Shown one piece after another: positions 23,401-35,700 of a stretch of DNA of 64,000 nt. The translations under genes and the position numbers were made by a program. The notes below the pieces were generated by a model. It had not been told where the DNA came from, did no database searches, and saw only the letters and a list, made by a program, of their open reading frames with translations. Location of the stretch: the NCBI GenBank assembly GCA_032164245.1, contig JAVMKO010000022.1:11097845-11161844 (forward strand), in the 5' to 3' direction. The first letter of the stretch is position 1; every line of letters begins with the position of its first letter. The stretch is from Sternotherus odoratus. Taxonomy: Eukaryota > Chordata > Testudines > Kinosternidae.

Positions 23401-26400
23401 ATTACAGCTCAGAAATAGATAACTGGGTAATTGACCAATGGACAGAAGGAGGCAGACGGTGAGTCAGAGACACCGTGAAGATACACAACATTTAGGTTGT
23501 GTAAATAAAAGGATGGGAATAGGGGAAGGGATGACAAACATATACACCCCTCCCGCCCTGATACTTTCTGGGGTTGTTTTTGATTTAGCGAGAACAGATT
23601 TATTTGGATGTAAACAATTCCCGGACTGTGGTGAAGCCGAAGGCCAGGGTGTAGTGCTGGCCAAAGGGGAACTAGAAAATGAAACTGACTGACTCACAGT
23701 TTCAATGAAACACAGAGGAGTAAATAAGCAGCATGAACAACAAAGAGGAGATAGAATCAGAGAGGTAGCTGTGTTAGTCTGGAATAGCAGAAGTGACAGA
23801 GTCCTGTGGCACCTTAAAGACTAACTAAAGTGCCACGGTGCAAATTAATCACAGCCACATCAACACCACCCTATACCGAAAACCTACCGACAGCTATGCC
23901 TACCTCCATGTCAATACTTTAGTTAGTCTTTAAGGTGCCACAGAAGTCTTTGTCACTTCCCAAGAGGAGATAGGCTCGAAACAAAACAAAACCAAAAAAA
24001 AAGCCCCACACATTTTCTGTTTAAATAACCCCAGATGGTATTACTAGTAACACAGGAACAGAAGTAATCTGGGATAGAGCCCGTCTTTTTGTTCTGGGTT
24101 TGTACAGCCCCTAGCACATGGGAGTATTGGTCCAGGATTGCGGTCCTAGGTACTCCAACAGTATAAATAATTTTTGAATTTTTTTTTTCAAATGCTACCC
24201 GACATCAATGTAATGCCATTGGGTCTATAATTTGGAAATCTCTTCCACCTTTAAAATAAGACAGAGAGAGAGATATTCCAAGTCATGACCAGCTCCCAGT
24301 ACACTCGGAGTCAGATTCTTGGAATGCGGTTGCTCTGCACAGCGTGGTGCTTAGAGAGGGATTGTGCAAAGGTGGCTTAAAATTCAGCTCCCCTTTGCAC
24401 TATTCCCCTTACAGCGCAGGGCCAGTCTGCATTACTTCAGCTGTGGATCAAACTACAGCCAGGGCTCAGTGTGGTGTAGGGTCAGCCTGGCCACATCCCT
24501 TTCCCTACCCAAGCCCCCATTTCCCCTGCTCTGCCACCAGTGGGGAGGGAGCAGTCTCCCGCCGACATGGCACTGTCCACACCTGTGCTTTTGTCGGCGA
24601 ACCTTATGTCGGCTCTGTGTGTGTGTGTCTTTTTCACACCCGACTGACAAATGTTCTAGTGTAGACAAAGCCTTTGATTGGAAACACCTCAGGGCAATGA
24701 CCTCATCTGGTATGGCCCCAAGAACAGGATCAGCATTAAAATAGTAATAATGAAAGGTGTCCTTGAATGATGTCTCCCAACATTTGAAAAAACAGCCCTA
24801 ATGCACTGAAAGGTACATTTGTTTATACAAAGGCTGATACCTCACCCTGACAATGGATGCAACACAATCAGATACCAGCAGATTCACCTGGCTGTTTTTG
24901 TCACAGGGTCCCAACCCATCAAACAATTCCCCTCCCATCTGATAAAAGACAGGGCCCTTTTCTGGTCTCAGGCTAGCTTTAGAACAAGGCAGTAGCTGAG
25001 TCCTGATGAGGGGCAATCTCAGCAGAAGCCAGGGATTGAATGATCCATCTTCTCATCCTAGAGGAGACTCCCCCAGGTCAGGTCAAATCAGGCTTGAGTC
25101 CTGTTGGCATGGCACTGCGAGACAATCTTGCACAAGGGATGACTGGAGGCCATCGTTCTCCAGAGCTGGCACAGAACTGCACAGGGAGGAGTGAGCAAAG
25201 CCCTGGGGCTGCAACCCGAAGGCGCCGCTCAACGTTTGATTTCGGTTTTGGGTGGATATTTTTCAGTCCACCCGCGCGGCCTCTGACTCAAGGCAGGTCA
25301 CTTCCCCTTGCGCTGAGGTAGGTGCTAAGTGTTTACTCATTTGCCTCTGCCAGGGAGTTCACCGCAGAACAAACCGACACAGGAAGCAGCCTGCATTAAT
25401 ACCGCTGTAGAGCACTTGGACGTCAGGTGGGGCGCACAGCCTGGGGGAGGGGGGAAATTGGTTGCATTGCAGCTTGGTAGTAGATGGGCCCCGTAAATCT
25501 TGCCTGGACGTGCTGCTTCCCCTATTGACAGGACAGAAATAACTCTGCTTGCTTGTGCCTCAGAGGGCTGGGAGTGGGGGGAAGGGACAGCTAGAGTCAC
25601 AGCGCTGACACCTTGGCCAGATCTCTCTCCTTTGCCCAGCAACAGGCCTCCATCCACTCCAGAGGGTGCTGCAAGAGAGCACCACGGGCTAGGAGAAAAA
25701 GGACCGTCCAATGGCTCATAAATAAAGCTGCGAGTCTATCACAGAGGTCATGGATTCTGTGACTTTCCGGGACCTCCACGACCATTGCAGCGGACAGTGT
25801 GGCTGACCCCAGGGCGGTCCCGGGCGCTGGGGCGGCTGCAGTGGTCCTGGAGGCTGCCTGAGCAGTGGTCTCTGGGGGCCTTGGGGCAGGGGGCGGCCAG
25901 AGGTAGTCAGCCCCCGTCGCCAGAGCAAGGGCCAGCTATTGGCTCCCAGAACTCCCGGGAGCAGCTAAGATTTAGTCAGGGATATTTATAGTCAAAGTCA
26001 TGGACAGGTCGCGGCCCGTGAATCTTGGTTTATAGCCCATGGCCTGTCCATGACTTTTATTAAAAATACCCCCGACTAAATCTTAGCCTTATGCATAAGC
26101 AGGATCACCGCCCTAAGCCTGGTTTCCACAGCATGGTCACGTCCAGGATGGATATTTGGGGTATTTTCCAATCACTTTTAAATGGTCTTTCTAGACTCAG
26201 GCATGATGTGGGTAGGCTTCAACCACCCCTTGGCTATTCCTGGAGGTAGGATAACAAACTAGATACGTTTCAGAGTAGCAGCCGTGCTAGTCTATAAGAA
26301 TAGCCACTCCTTGCACAGAGCTGAGACTTGCTCAGGGCTCCACAGGGATTTGGCAGAGTCTTGGTTTCCTGTTTTAACCCCTAGACACCAGTGCCTCCCC

Positions 26401-29400
26401 AAACCTTAACTATGGAGACAGATTGCTGCACCAGTTGCATATTAAGGGCTGCTGTGCTGCTCCTATCCCCAAAATCTAAGGTGATACCTTAGCCATGGGA
26501 CTGCAGAAATCTTTTGAGCCAAGATCAGAGCTTTGATCTTCCACACTGCTGCCTGGTGGTTCAATCAAATCGATTCATTTAGGGTTCTCAAACAGGGTCG
26601 GGATCCCTCAGGGGATTGTGAGGTTATTACATAGGGGGTTGTGAGCTGTCAGCCTCCCTCCCCCCCCCCCCCCCCCCCCAAACACCACTCAGCCACCAGC
26701 ATTTATAATGGTCTTAAATACATTAGAAAGTGTTTTTAATTGATGGGGGGGAGGAGGGTCACACTCAGAGGCTTGCTGTGTGAAAGGGGTCACTAGTAAA
26801 AAAGTTTGAGAACCCCTGATTGAGGGCATATTCCTTATTTCATTTGACTTCCCACTGGTTATATCTATGAAGTATAAATATAACTTGGTGGGGAAATCCT
26901 ACAGAACATGCCTATTGTGTGCGTCAGCAATCTTATTTGCAGGGGCTGGAAGAAACAGATAGAACATCCTGTTTGGGTTTTGGTCCCAAGCCCATACAAT
27001 TCAGGACAATATTACCCCTGATTTGAACACCAGGTCATCATCTCTTTTTAACCTTTCTGCAGGTGGCCTTGTAAATGGGGAAGTCATTGAGTCATTGCAA
27101 GTCTGACAACAATGCCACATCAACAACTATATACACATTTAGATCATTTCACAACTATAGATCATTTCACATTCAGTGCAAGGTCCTATTGCCAAGACGT
27201 AAAAAGTATATAAATGAAGGATCTGATCCTACAATCATTATTATACGTCTATTACTAAGCTGGTATTAAAATAGACAGACATAAATCAGGAACTTTGGAC
27301 CATTTGAGATCAAACAATTCCCACTTTGTCTAGATGGGATTCAGCAAATTGCACAGCTGACTAGGAGTCAGGAAATCTGGGTTCTATTCCCACCTCTGCC
27401 ATTCACTCACCCACTGACTGTCCCTGGGGCAAATCACCTCAAACCTTTGTGTCTCCGTTTCCCAGCTGTAAAATATGGATAATGGCACCTACCTTCCTGG
27501 GTAAAGTGCTTGAGAACTCCATATAGGAGTTTTCCATATAGAAGCTAAATAATACTACACAAACAACGTTTTCCTCAATCATTTCCTTGGGGGAATTGAA
27601 AGAAAAGAGAGGGGAAAAAAAAGACCTGAGAATAAGAAAAGTACACATATAATCCTCCCAAGACCACAAAAAAACCTAGTTCTAGTTCATCTATCTAAGC
27701 CACTATTGCCATAATATCTGGGCACCTCACAGTCTTTACTGTATTTCTCCTAGCGATAACCCTCTGAGATAGGCAGGTGCTATTGTGTTAGGTATTAACC
27801 CTATTATGACACAGAGGGACTAAGAGACTTCTAGGCCTCTGGACTCCAAGGCTAATGCCCTAACTCCACTGGACCATCCTTCTTCTCTCGTACAAGATCT
27901 TGCTCCCATTTACACAGAATCCTTTCCGGATTTCCTAGCTTCTTCCTCTTCTTCCCCTGGTAGTTGTAGCAAGGTCAGTTCTTGTGCCTTTTTCAAGCAA
28001 CCAGTGATGCTTTCACAACATAACGTTTAACAACATTCGCAGACTCAACTCAACTGCGCTGCCATTAAGCATTGCCTGGCATGGCGCAGGACATGCCAGG
28101 AGCCACCCAGGGTAGGCAAGGATCGTGGAGCTCTGGTCACGCCCTAAGAGACATTTGGTAGTGCAGAAATAATTCGGAATGATCCTCTGGGAGGAGAAAA
28201 AAAAAAGTTCCGAGCAGCAGATAAATCCCTTAGCTCCCTATCAACAGCAAAAGAAAAATGGACAAAGAACCACGAGGAAAATCAGAACCCAAAAAATTAA
28301 ACCAACCAGTCGCTAAAGCTTTCATCCACCCAGCAACCCCACAGCATGTCTCTGAGGGAAACACGTAGCTCCATTTCCATTGACGTCAATGCAATTTTTG
28401 CCTGAGACAGGAACTTAGGTTAACTTCAAACACTAAAGTTATAACTGGACGTACATAGACAGAGCTTCCTCTTGACTTCGCTGGGAGCAGAGCGAAGCCA
28501 ACGCCACATGTGGTTATCGTTTACAGACTGATTCTGCAATTGTTATGCAAGCAAAATCCCATTGGCTCCAATGAGTGCTCAGCATAAGGACTGCCCTGAT
28601 TTTATTTCATTTTATTTTAATACCTTACAAACTCCGGTAGGGCAGGCCCTGTCTTATTATGCATTTGTCCAGCACACAGAACAATGGGGTTCTGAACCTA
28701 GCTGGGCCTCCAGATGCTACCGCAATGCAAATAATGATATAATTGTGACAGTAGAACAGCTCTGAGCTGGATGTGAACTGCATAAACAGTTAGGTGTAGT
28801 TACTGAAGTGGTGTTATTGACAGAGCTGCCCTGACTCATGCTCATTTACAAGTCTACCTGTAAAACAGGTTAAAGAGCCACCCATGCTTAAAAAGTTGCA
28901 GTGCGGAGGAATTCTATCCCTTTGGGAAAAAATGAGGAGCAGTTCCTTTCGATTTGCTTTGGTCTCTGTTCTCAGAACGTTTTCAATGTTTCACCCCATA
29001 AGTTGGCCAGTGCAGATATTGCCATGCCACATTTTGGAAAGTCATCAGGGTTCGATTTTACCCAACAGCTGACGTTCTCAGACTCAATTCAACTGTGCTG
29101 CCATTACGCACTGCCTGGCATGGCACAGGTCTCTTTAACATGGAGTACATTTGGCTATGTAGATAGGAGGAGATAATGGCAATGAAGGCTAGGCAAGTGT
29201 GGTGCAAGCTTCCCACCCATCACTCTGCCAATGCACTTCAATCCTGACCTGCAGCTCCCTTTGCTATTCCAATCCTGGACTTCCTCCCCCATCCACTGCT
29301 CTGCCAGTGCATCTCACTTCTGTCCTGCAGCCCTCTGGTAATTCCAGACTTGGGCGGGCGACAGGCAGACGGAGACACATTCACACACGCTCCACCAGCG

Positions 29401-29721
29401 CACCTAAGGTTCTGATCTGCAGCATTAGATACTAACTCAGTGCGGAGCATCTCCTGAGCAAAGACTTGGCCGGTGTTACCATAGACTTGAACCCAAGTCC
29501 CCAGAGATTAAACCTTGATCAGCCCATGTACGTCTCCCCCTCCCCTTTATAAAGGAACCTGACAGGATACAAGAATTATAATCAAAACAGAAAGGAATTT
29601 AAAAGAGGCACATTAAACCCCAGTTCGTAATAGAGACCTTGTTACCTGAATTAAGCCTCCGCCCCTCGCTGTTCCTGCGCCGATGACTGTCCCGTGGGTC
29701 CCTGTTGTTCCCCGAGGCCAT
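17384..29721 (-). CDS. BAK1: BAK1, BCL2 antagonist/killer (5 coding exons, 213 aa)
   Basis: Coding exons on the minus strand: 29721-29646, 19685-19550, 19396-19253, 18023-17843 and 17488-17384. All have GT/AG sites and phases 1, 2, 2, 0; together they give 213 codons plus TGA, against 211 aa in human BAK. Domain order: alpha-1 EDQVAQETEEVFRSYAFYR (residues 26-44), BH3 QVGRRLAIIGDDIN (75-88), BH1 SGINWGRVIALLGFGYR (123-139), BH2 ARWIADQGGWV (170-180), and a C-terminal membrane anchor (about 188-206) with a basic tail. BAK sits in the outer mitochondrial membrane; once activated by BH3-only proteins it oligomerises and permeabilises the membrane, releasing cytochrome c in apoptosis. The L-x-x-x-G-D core is intact. 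The protein has no cysteine, and the zinc-site histidines of human BAK are Arg166 and Asn167. Its neighbour GGNBP1 lies head-to-head. Confidence 0.97.
17843..18023 (-). CDS. BAK1: BAK1 coding exon 4 (BH1 and BH2)
   Basis: Acceptor gttacag|CTTGTT, donor GGATGG|GTGAGT. Encodes SGINWGRVIALLGFGYR (BH1) and ARWIADQGGW (BH2). The stretch FVLRNRIARW replaces the human FMLHHCIARW. Confidence 0.97.
19253..19396 (-). CDS. BAK1: BAK1 coding exon 3 (BH3 domain)
   Basis: Acceptor ctctcggcag|CACCAG, donor CTCCAG|GTAAGG. Encodes residues 71-118 with QVGRRLAIIGDDIN and NAYEYFTKIAS. The BH3 leucine (80), Gly84 and Asp85 are present. Confidence 0.97.
19550..19685 (-). CDS. BAK1: BAK1 coding exon 2 (alpha-1 helix)
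   Basis: Acceptor tctcttcctcag|AGGATC, donor GGGCAG|GTAAAG. Encodes residues 26-70, with TEEVFRSYAFYRYQQE followed by an acidic linker EREEGGGEVP. Confidence 0.96.
20190..20360 (-). repeat. MIR-like SINE (reverse)
   Basis: Contains tttacagatggggaaactga and ggcacagag, then gcgctctccactatcccaca, the reverse complement of MIR core and tRNA-like end. Confidence 0.7.
21434..21557. mobile_element. Short inverted-repeat element ('gtgaccag...ctggtcac')
   Basis: Terminal inverted repeats agagtgaccaga and tgtctggtcaccct bound about 124 bp with gggacagtcccagttttggg inside. A second copy lies at 22.6 kb and a decayed one near 61.36-61.42 kb. Confidence 0.75.
22609..22797. mobile_element. Second copy of the 'gtgaccag' element, with an internal 59-bp insertion
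   Basis: Same ends as the 21.4 kb copy (aggtgaccagg ... tgtctggtcaccct). The interior is split at ctcctattac by a 59-bp insertion flanked by a 10-bp duplication of that sequence. Confidence 0.75.
22683..22741. mobile_element. 59-bp insertion with 10-bp target duplication
   Basis: The direct repeat ctcctattac occurs at 22673-22682 and 22742-22751. The insert (starting tgactccgcacgatccgggt and ending ttaacctaaca) is absent from the otherwise similar copy at 21.4 kb. I do not recognise its source. Confidence 0.6.
23762..23960. repeat. Interspersed repeat with inverted arms ('gtgccaca' family)
   Basis: Arms at 23793-23831 and 23916-23956 (gtcctgtggcaccttaaaga versus its complement) enclose about 85 nt of unrelated sequence. 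Preceded by gtagctgtgttagtctggaa, the usual 5' end of this family. Confidence 0.75.
24065..24180 (+). repeat. Dispersed repeat tail ('cccctagcaca' family)
   Basis: The pattern gtttgtacagcccctagcac, ggtcctaggtact, ending in ataaataattt, recurs near 28.64-28.74, 33.88-33.96 and 47.28-47.35 kb. Recognised as a common amniote/reptile interspersed repeat; class not assigned. Confidence 0.55.
25735..26090. repeat. Interspersed repeat with terminal hairpin
   Basis: Starts around atcacagaggtcatggattc, is CpG/GC-rich in the middle, and has inverted arms at about 25965-26009 (taagatttagtcagggata, then catggacagg) and 26043-26087 (cctgtccatga, then cgactaaatctta). Recognised as a reptile repeat type; no coding capacity. 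Confidence 0.6.
26582..26816. mobile_element. hAT-like non-autonomous element with poly-C tract
   Basis: Ends gggttctcaaac and gtttgagaaccc are inverted repeats. The interior includes a run of about 20 C near 26660-26679, a likely slippage and assembly weak point. A short relative of the 26.27 kb turtle repeat (gtttcagagtagcagccgtg) precedes it. Confidence 0.65.
27350..27540 (+). repeat. MIR-like SINE (forward)
   Basis: tRNA-like half (gactaggagtcaggaaatct, gggttctattccc) followed by core cgtttcccagctgtaaaata, the classic MIR arrangement. Confidence 0.8.
28040..28090 (+). repeat. Local direct repeat, copy A
   Basis: About 50 bp (cagactcaactcaactgcgc, gctgccatta, gcctggcatggc) repeated at 29080-29129 with few changes. 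Confidence 0.75.
29080..29129 (+). repeat. Local direct repeat, copy B
   Basis: Second copy of the 28.04 kb unit (cagactcaattcaactgtgc, gctgccatta, gcctggcatggc), about 1.04 kb downstream. Confidence 0.75.
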
Positions 29722-29759
29722 GGTGGAGGGGAGCTGGGGGAGAGGGGATCAGCTTTACC
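29646..29759 (-). CDS. BAK1: BAK1 exon 2: 5' UTR end and start codon
   Basis: ATG at 29721-29719 in ccctccaccATGG, a good Kozak context. It encodes MASGNNRDPRDSHRRR and ends AATTCAG|GTAACA in phase 1. MASG matches the human start. The likely acceptor is ctccctctgcag at 29760, so 29759-29722 is 5' UTR; cccccag nearer the ATG is an alternative. Confidence 0.9.
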
Positions 29760-32700
29760 CTGCAGAGGGAGAAACAAGGGTAGGCAGGGTGAACAGGGCG
29801 GGATGCTGAACCGGATTGCTCAGTGAAGGACTCTGGGGAGCTGCAAGCAGTGACCAGTCTGGTGATGCCAGAGGAGACAACTGGAGTCAAGGTCTGTTCT
29901 TTGGCCTTGGATCCTTACACACCTCGAGAGACAGTCCTAGGCCCCCCAAGATAATTCTTCTGTAGGTCACCTAGAGTTTCTCCTCTGAGCACTTTGCCTC
30001 CCGCCTTCCTTTATCTCTGCACATCTGACAGCCTCCTGGCTCCTCCCCTCCCGATCCCCGTCTCAAAATCCCCACCCACACCAAGGTTCCTGGAGCTCTC
30101 TGGCTGGATAGCATTAGGTCCCTCCAACACATCCTCAGGCTCCTCCTCCGTCTACAGGATCACTCCCACGCCCACGAGTCTGGCAACTCTCCCAGCCTTG
30201 TCTCACGAGGAAATGTATCACACTCAGGACCATGAGGTCCCCATAGCACTCTTGTGAAGCACCTCACGACCACACACAACAGTGCTCTCCCAGGGGCTGA
30301 ATGCTCACCAGATACCGTTTACCATTCCAGTCTGTACCACTTAGTCCCAGTGTGGATGGAGGTCACTATTGTCATACCACAACTGGTTCCAACAGTCCTA
30401 TTTCTAGCGCACTGGTGACCTTTCAAAATCTGCCGCAATCCCTTCCTTTTGGGGAGCTGTGCCGCAGAAACGGGGGGACAGTTTCCCAGAAGGCACTGCA
30501 ACCCCAACACTTTAGAGCGGTGTGAGTGCAGATGCAGGGCAAGCTCTTAAAATCGTTCCGCACAGCCAGCTCGGATGCACTGAACTGGTTCAGTGTGCTA
30601 GTTTAGAGATGCCCATTGTATCCCCAGTGGAGGTTTGAGCTGTTTTTGCCTTTCAAGTGCACCCAAACAGTATGTCTATCCTAGGTCTTATTAGTTCCCC
30701 ATTTCTCTTTATTCTGGGGCTACTATTTCCTCCTGTTCGTCATCTCACAGATCCCCTTAAAAAAATAACTACCATTAAAAATTCATTAGAACCCAAATCC
30801 CTGAATGCCCAGTCATCCTAAACCCAGGCCCAAATTTTACAGCTAGTGCAAATCTCTAACCACAATGCTTAGCATGTATACAGCTCTTTATCAACATTTT
30901 ATGAACCTGTCTGCCAGATGGATATTTACATAGCTTTTGCAGTGGGGAAACTGAGTCACAGAGAGGGCTTGCCTGAAGTTGTGTGGCAAGCTGATTTCAG
31001 GGCTGGGAAGAAAACATTGCTAGTTCCTAGTGGCCTGCTTAGTCCGCTAGTGCAGGGGTTCCCAAACTGTGGTCCATGTACCACTTGTGGCACGTGAGCT
31101 TGTTGGAAGTGGTACATTGCATCAGGTTTGTCTGTACTGGGACAGGGGCCAGCCAAGCCCCGTTCTATGACATGGCCCCTTTTAGGTAAGATATTCAGGG
31201 GAGCGGCAGAATAATTGAGGGCAGGGGGGTGGAGGAAAAAGGTGTTGATCAGGTGTCTACCTCCTTAACATGATAAAACCCAGCTGTTAGGTAACCCCAG
31301 GAGCAGAGAGGCAGACAGCCTGAAGAGGAGAATGACAGGGGAGCATCAAGTCAGGAGAGAGGCTCCCTGGGATGGGAACTAGAACCACAACAGAGACTAG
31401 TAGGCTGGGGAAGCCTGCCTGGGTCACAGCCCACCCCAGGGAGACAGGCTGTGGAATTCCTTAACCAAGAGGAAAGAGTGGCAAGTCCACAGCAGAAGGC
31501 CTGTTGGAAAGATTCTTCTAAGAGGCCAGGGTCTTTAGTGGGACCAGCAACGCTCTCTGGGCAGGGAACTGGGAGCCTTCCCAAGACTCCCCCACCTCCC
31601 TAGCTCCCCTCTGAGGCTTTGTCTACACTGGCACTTCGTCTGCAAAACTTCAGTCATTCAGGGGAGTTTAAAAAACACACACCCAGAACGACAGAAGTTT
31701 TAACAACCAAAAGCACCATTGTTCGTCAGCAGGAGCACTCCTCTGCTGGCAAAGCCGCTGCTGCTCATTGGTGGGTGGTGGAATTTTTTGAGAGCAGAAG
31801 ACCTCTCTCCTGCCAACAAAAAGCAACACCATCTTTTAGCGGCACGTTACTAAAACGCCACCCACACACACACACACACACACTCTCTCTGACCTGACTC
31901 TAACCTCATTAGACCTGAGCAGGAAGTGCTTTTTCCATCTTCCCAGGATTTCAAAACTAAACTAAATTTGTTTGCAAAATAATGCAGTAAATAAATAAAA
32001 GTGACTCGCCTGCCCTAAAACAGCCAACAGCATAGTGGTTAGGGCACTGGCTGGACCATGGGTAATCCTAGTTCAAGTTTGTGATCTGCCCCACCCCACA
32101 CACACCCATCGTCCTCCTCCTCCCACCCCAGCTCCTACTCCATCCCCAAATTTTATTGGGAATTCCATCCTGGACCTAGAAACTTGAACACTGCTGTGAC
32201 AAGTCTTGGGTGTGACACATTTTCATTGGAAAACATTGCAGCGTTTTGGTGAAAAACTCCCAACCTGCTCTAAACCTCACATCCTCTAACCTTCCCAAAC
32301 AGCCTCCCCTAGCCAAACTCCCTTCTCTTCTAATTCCCCCAGGAAGATCTCCACCAGCCACATACAACACTCATTTGACTAGGTGTCTCTAAATATCATA
32401 ATTAACCCTATGAAAACCTAAACCAAGAGGGCACAAAAAGGATAAATGTGCACGTGGTACTTCAAACATCAGTTCTCCACAAAGGTGTCACATGAACATT
32501 AAAGTCTGTGAACTACAGCACTATTCCACGTGTCTGGGTCAGAATCTCAGTGGCTGTAAATTAGGACTGCAGTGTCTTCTGGGAGCGACGTACAGTAGCT
32601 GAAGATAAACATTTGGGAAGGCAGTGCGGCCTACAGTAAGTTGTACCTCAATTAATAACAAGTAATATCTTGGTTATTTCTGTCTGGAATTGGCTAGCCA

Positions 32701-35700
32701 TGTTAAATTAAGCTACTCAGTTTTGGTTGGTGCCTTTAATGGGTTGGATAACGATGCACTGCCACAATTAGACGCCGCGCAGTGTAGCCAGTCCAGGGCT
32801 GTGACCCTGTTTTCCAAGCCTGACAGAATATTGTCTCCAGAGGGAGAAGTGCAACAACAGAGGTGTGAAATACAGCCCATCATTCACCTCAATGAGGTGG
32901 CAATGGTGGAGGGAGGGGGGCTAAGGGAAAGCAATCTTACTTATCAACAGGGCTTTGGAAATTACTGAAGTGCTCATTTGCATCTCAATGCTCAGGAGAC
33001 AATGTCTGCTGACAGGTCCTCCTTCCTAGGTGCCTTGGGAACAAACAGGAGGTTTGGATTGTGCCTATAGGGGCCATCCCCTCTTCTCCCCACAACTTCA
33101 AATGTGCCCAGTGAGCGTGGTTCAGTTGTGACCGGGGGGTTCCTCTTGCAGCACTTCTCCAAGAGGGCTAGGGAGAAGGGACAGGCTGTGTAGAGCTTGG
33201 AAGGATTAAAGCTGGGATTCAGAGTATAGCATGGAAGGAGGATTGGCCACACACACCTCTCCCTAACCCTCTGCCACCTGGCTGCAATCCTGAGTGACTA
33301 ACCTCCCCCTGCTGTTTCTGCTCTGGAGCTTGGGTAGAGATGAAGCAGGTTGCCTTGGAATTTAGAGTCCCCATCTTCTGAGTGAGGCAATTCTGAGTCC
33401 CCAATTATCTGAGTCCCTATCTCTGAGTCGCTGTAGCAGGGTGCTGGTGCAGAAGGCACCTGATTAGCCCCTGCTCTGCCAGCCCCAATCAGGGGAAATG
33501 TATTGGGGCTGAGGAAAGCCTGATGCCTGGCCTAAGGATTGGCTGCACCCGCTGGCCTGAGGACAAAGGCTGTCAGGAGGCCAGAAGACAGTCCGGCCAG
33601 GGAAAAGTTTTGTCTGCTGACTGGGGCCTGACTCTGTAGCTAGAAGGAGCCAACTTGGCTGGTAAGCCTTGTCCATAGCTGGACACTGGTGGTGGGACAA
33701 TGCTGTAAATAAAGACATGGGTGCTGCACATTTAAAGCCTCTTGGAGCTTGATCGGAGAGCGGAATTTTACCTGGAGTTTATAAAGCACTCTGGCAGCTG
33801 TGTGATGACCAGGACTTCTTAAAACCAAGTTCAACATTAAACAGGAACAAAAATTGAGGAGAAATTCCTCAACCATCTTTTTGTTCTGAGTTTGTACCGC
33901 ACTTAGCAGAATGGGGTTCTAGTCCATGACTCAGCCTCCTAGGGATGCTGTGGTAATAAAAACAACAGGACTTGGAAAGACCAAAGGACCAGATCATCAG
34001 CTGGTACAAATCTGTGTAAGCCAATTGAAGTCAGTGAATTGAACCCAATGGACACCCAATTGCTGCCCTCACTCCAGATTAGTTTAACTTTTCATATAGG
34101 ATCATAGAAAAGCAGAGCTGGAAGGGACCCCTGTGTTTATTTGTAGGTCACTCTGGTTCAGGTGCAAGGTAGGGAAGAACACAGAGCTGGGGGATCTGGC
34201 CATATTCAAAGAGTGACCCACCACTGGAAACACCTGCAGCAAGTCTTACCCATAGATTCTAGCCCAATCCTGAACACGTGTCATCCTTGTCCACCCTTGC
34301 AGCTCAGTTGTGTTTAGCGCCAGTCCAGCTGCACCCATTGCCAACACCCACCCTTGGCAAGGGGGAATTCTTCGAATGTGGAGCAGGTATCTGTATTGGA
34401 AAGATTCCTAGTCTCAGCTTGTCCTTGCTGATGCGATTTCTGGGTTTATGACGCAGTTGTTTGCTCTTATTTTTCATGTTTACTCTTTGCAGAACCGATA
34501 AGGAAGTAAGCCCCTTTGTCAGGCTGGTTCCTCTTCTGCTGATCATTTCTAAGAAGGGAAAATTTCAGTTTCTTTTCTTTCGTTTTGGCTTTTTCCCATC
34601 ACCTCACGTTTCTTACACAGATCCCTTCTCTACCGCACTAACACGTCATGCAGGGGTGTGTACGTCACATTCCTCGAACTCACTGGGAACAACCAACTGC
34701 CTCTCATACATTTGAAACAACAATGCACGGCCAATGGCGGCTAATATGCATCTTCCCCAATGGCAGCAGAGAGGGATGGATGAAGATCTACACAAAATCT
34801 TCGGCTGACCAGGGGCCCAAGCACCAGAAGAGCCTCCTCTCCTCCCACATTTGACCACTTCCAAGCTAATCTGGAGTCAGACCAATCTAATGGGGACCAA
34901 TCGCTATGGCCCTGAGAAAGAGTAGAGGAGGATTGCCACCCACGTTTTCAAGAGGACCCTAGCCTCCTGGGCACAAGGTTTCAGGCACCTTGTGGTCCAA
35001 AGAGGCCAGGAATGGGGGCGGAGGTGAGAGTACAGCAGCATCGCCAGGATTTTGGTTTGCTACGAGCTGTGTTTAGCCTTCTCCTGCTACGGAGGTATTA
35101 ATCACCTCCCAGCTCACCCGCCCCCACTTTCACAAAGGGTTAAAGCCACAGTGACGTGTGGGCGTAGCACCACCTCAGAGATGGTAAAGCTGCTTATCTT
35201 TATTGGCGAGTAAAACAGACCTTTGCCTTGAGTGCATTTCCCCTCCCGCTCCTCCACTTTGCTTAAATGTTTCGGGGGAGTTTCCTGTCCTTCCTGGATG
35301 GCATGTCTCTCGCTTGCCTCCCCATCCACCACACCCATTCAGCACCTTTCCCCTAAACCAGATCCCCAGATCCCGGCTGAGGCATCCCCACGCTCCTCAA
35401 CACAAGGATGTGGAAATTCAGCCTCCTCCCTGGGTTGAGGAGAAATGAAATGGTTTCCCGCCTCCATGCTGGCCTATCACAGGGCAAGGGGGGAATCCGC
35501 AGAAGCGTAGAAGGAGAAGCAGCGAGACCCTCGGAGTAGCAGCTGCAGCTCTGAACAGAAGCCGGCTCACCCTCTTTTGTGGGAACAATAAAAGTGCCAT
35601 TGGCGTGTTGCACAGTCTGATGGTGTTTCAGGAAGTGCATACCCATCTCCCGCAGGAAAAAATGTTCCGGGCAAGGTCCTGAGCCCACACAAAGGAACAC

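Larger units (their letters stand above)
19686..29645. other. BAK1: BAK1 intron between coding exons 1 and 2 (about 10 kb)
   Basis: Almost entirely repeats and unrecognised single-copy sequence; the separate repeat entries lie in it. I see no alternative exon with family similarity. Confidence 0.7.
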
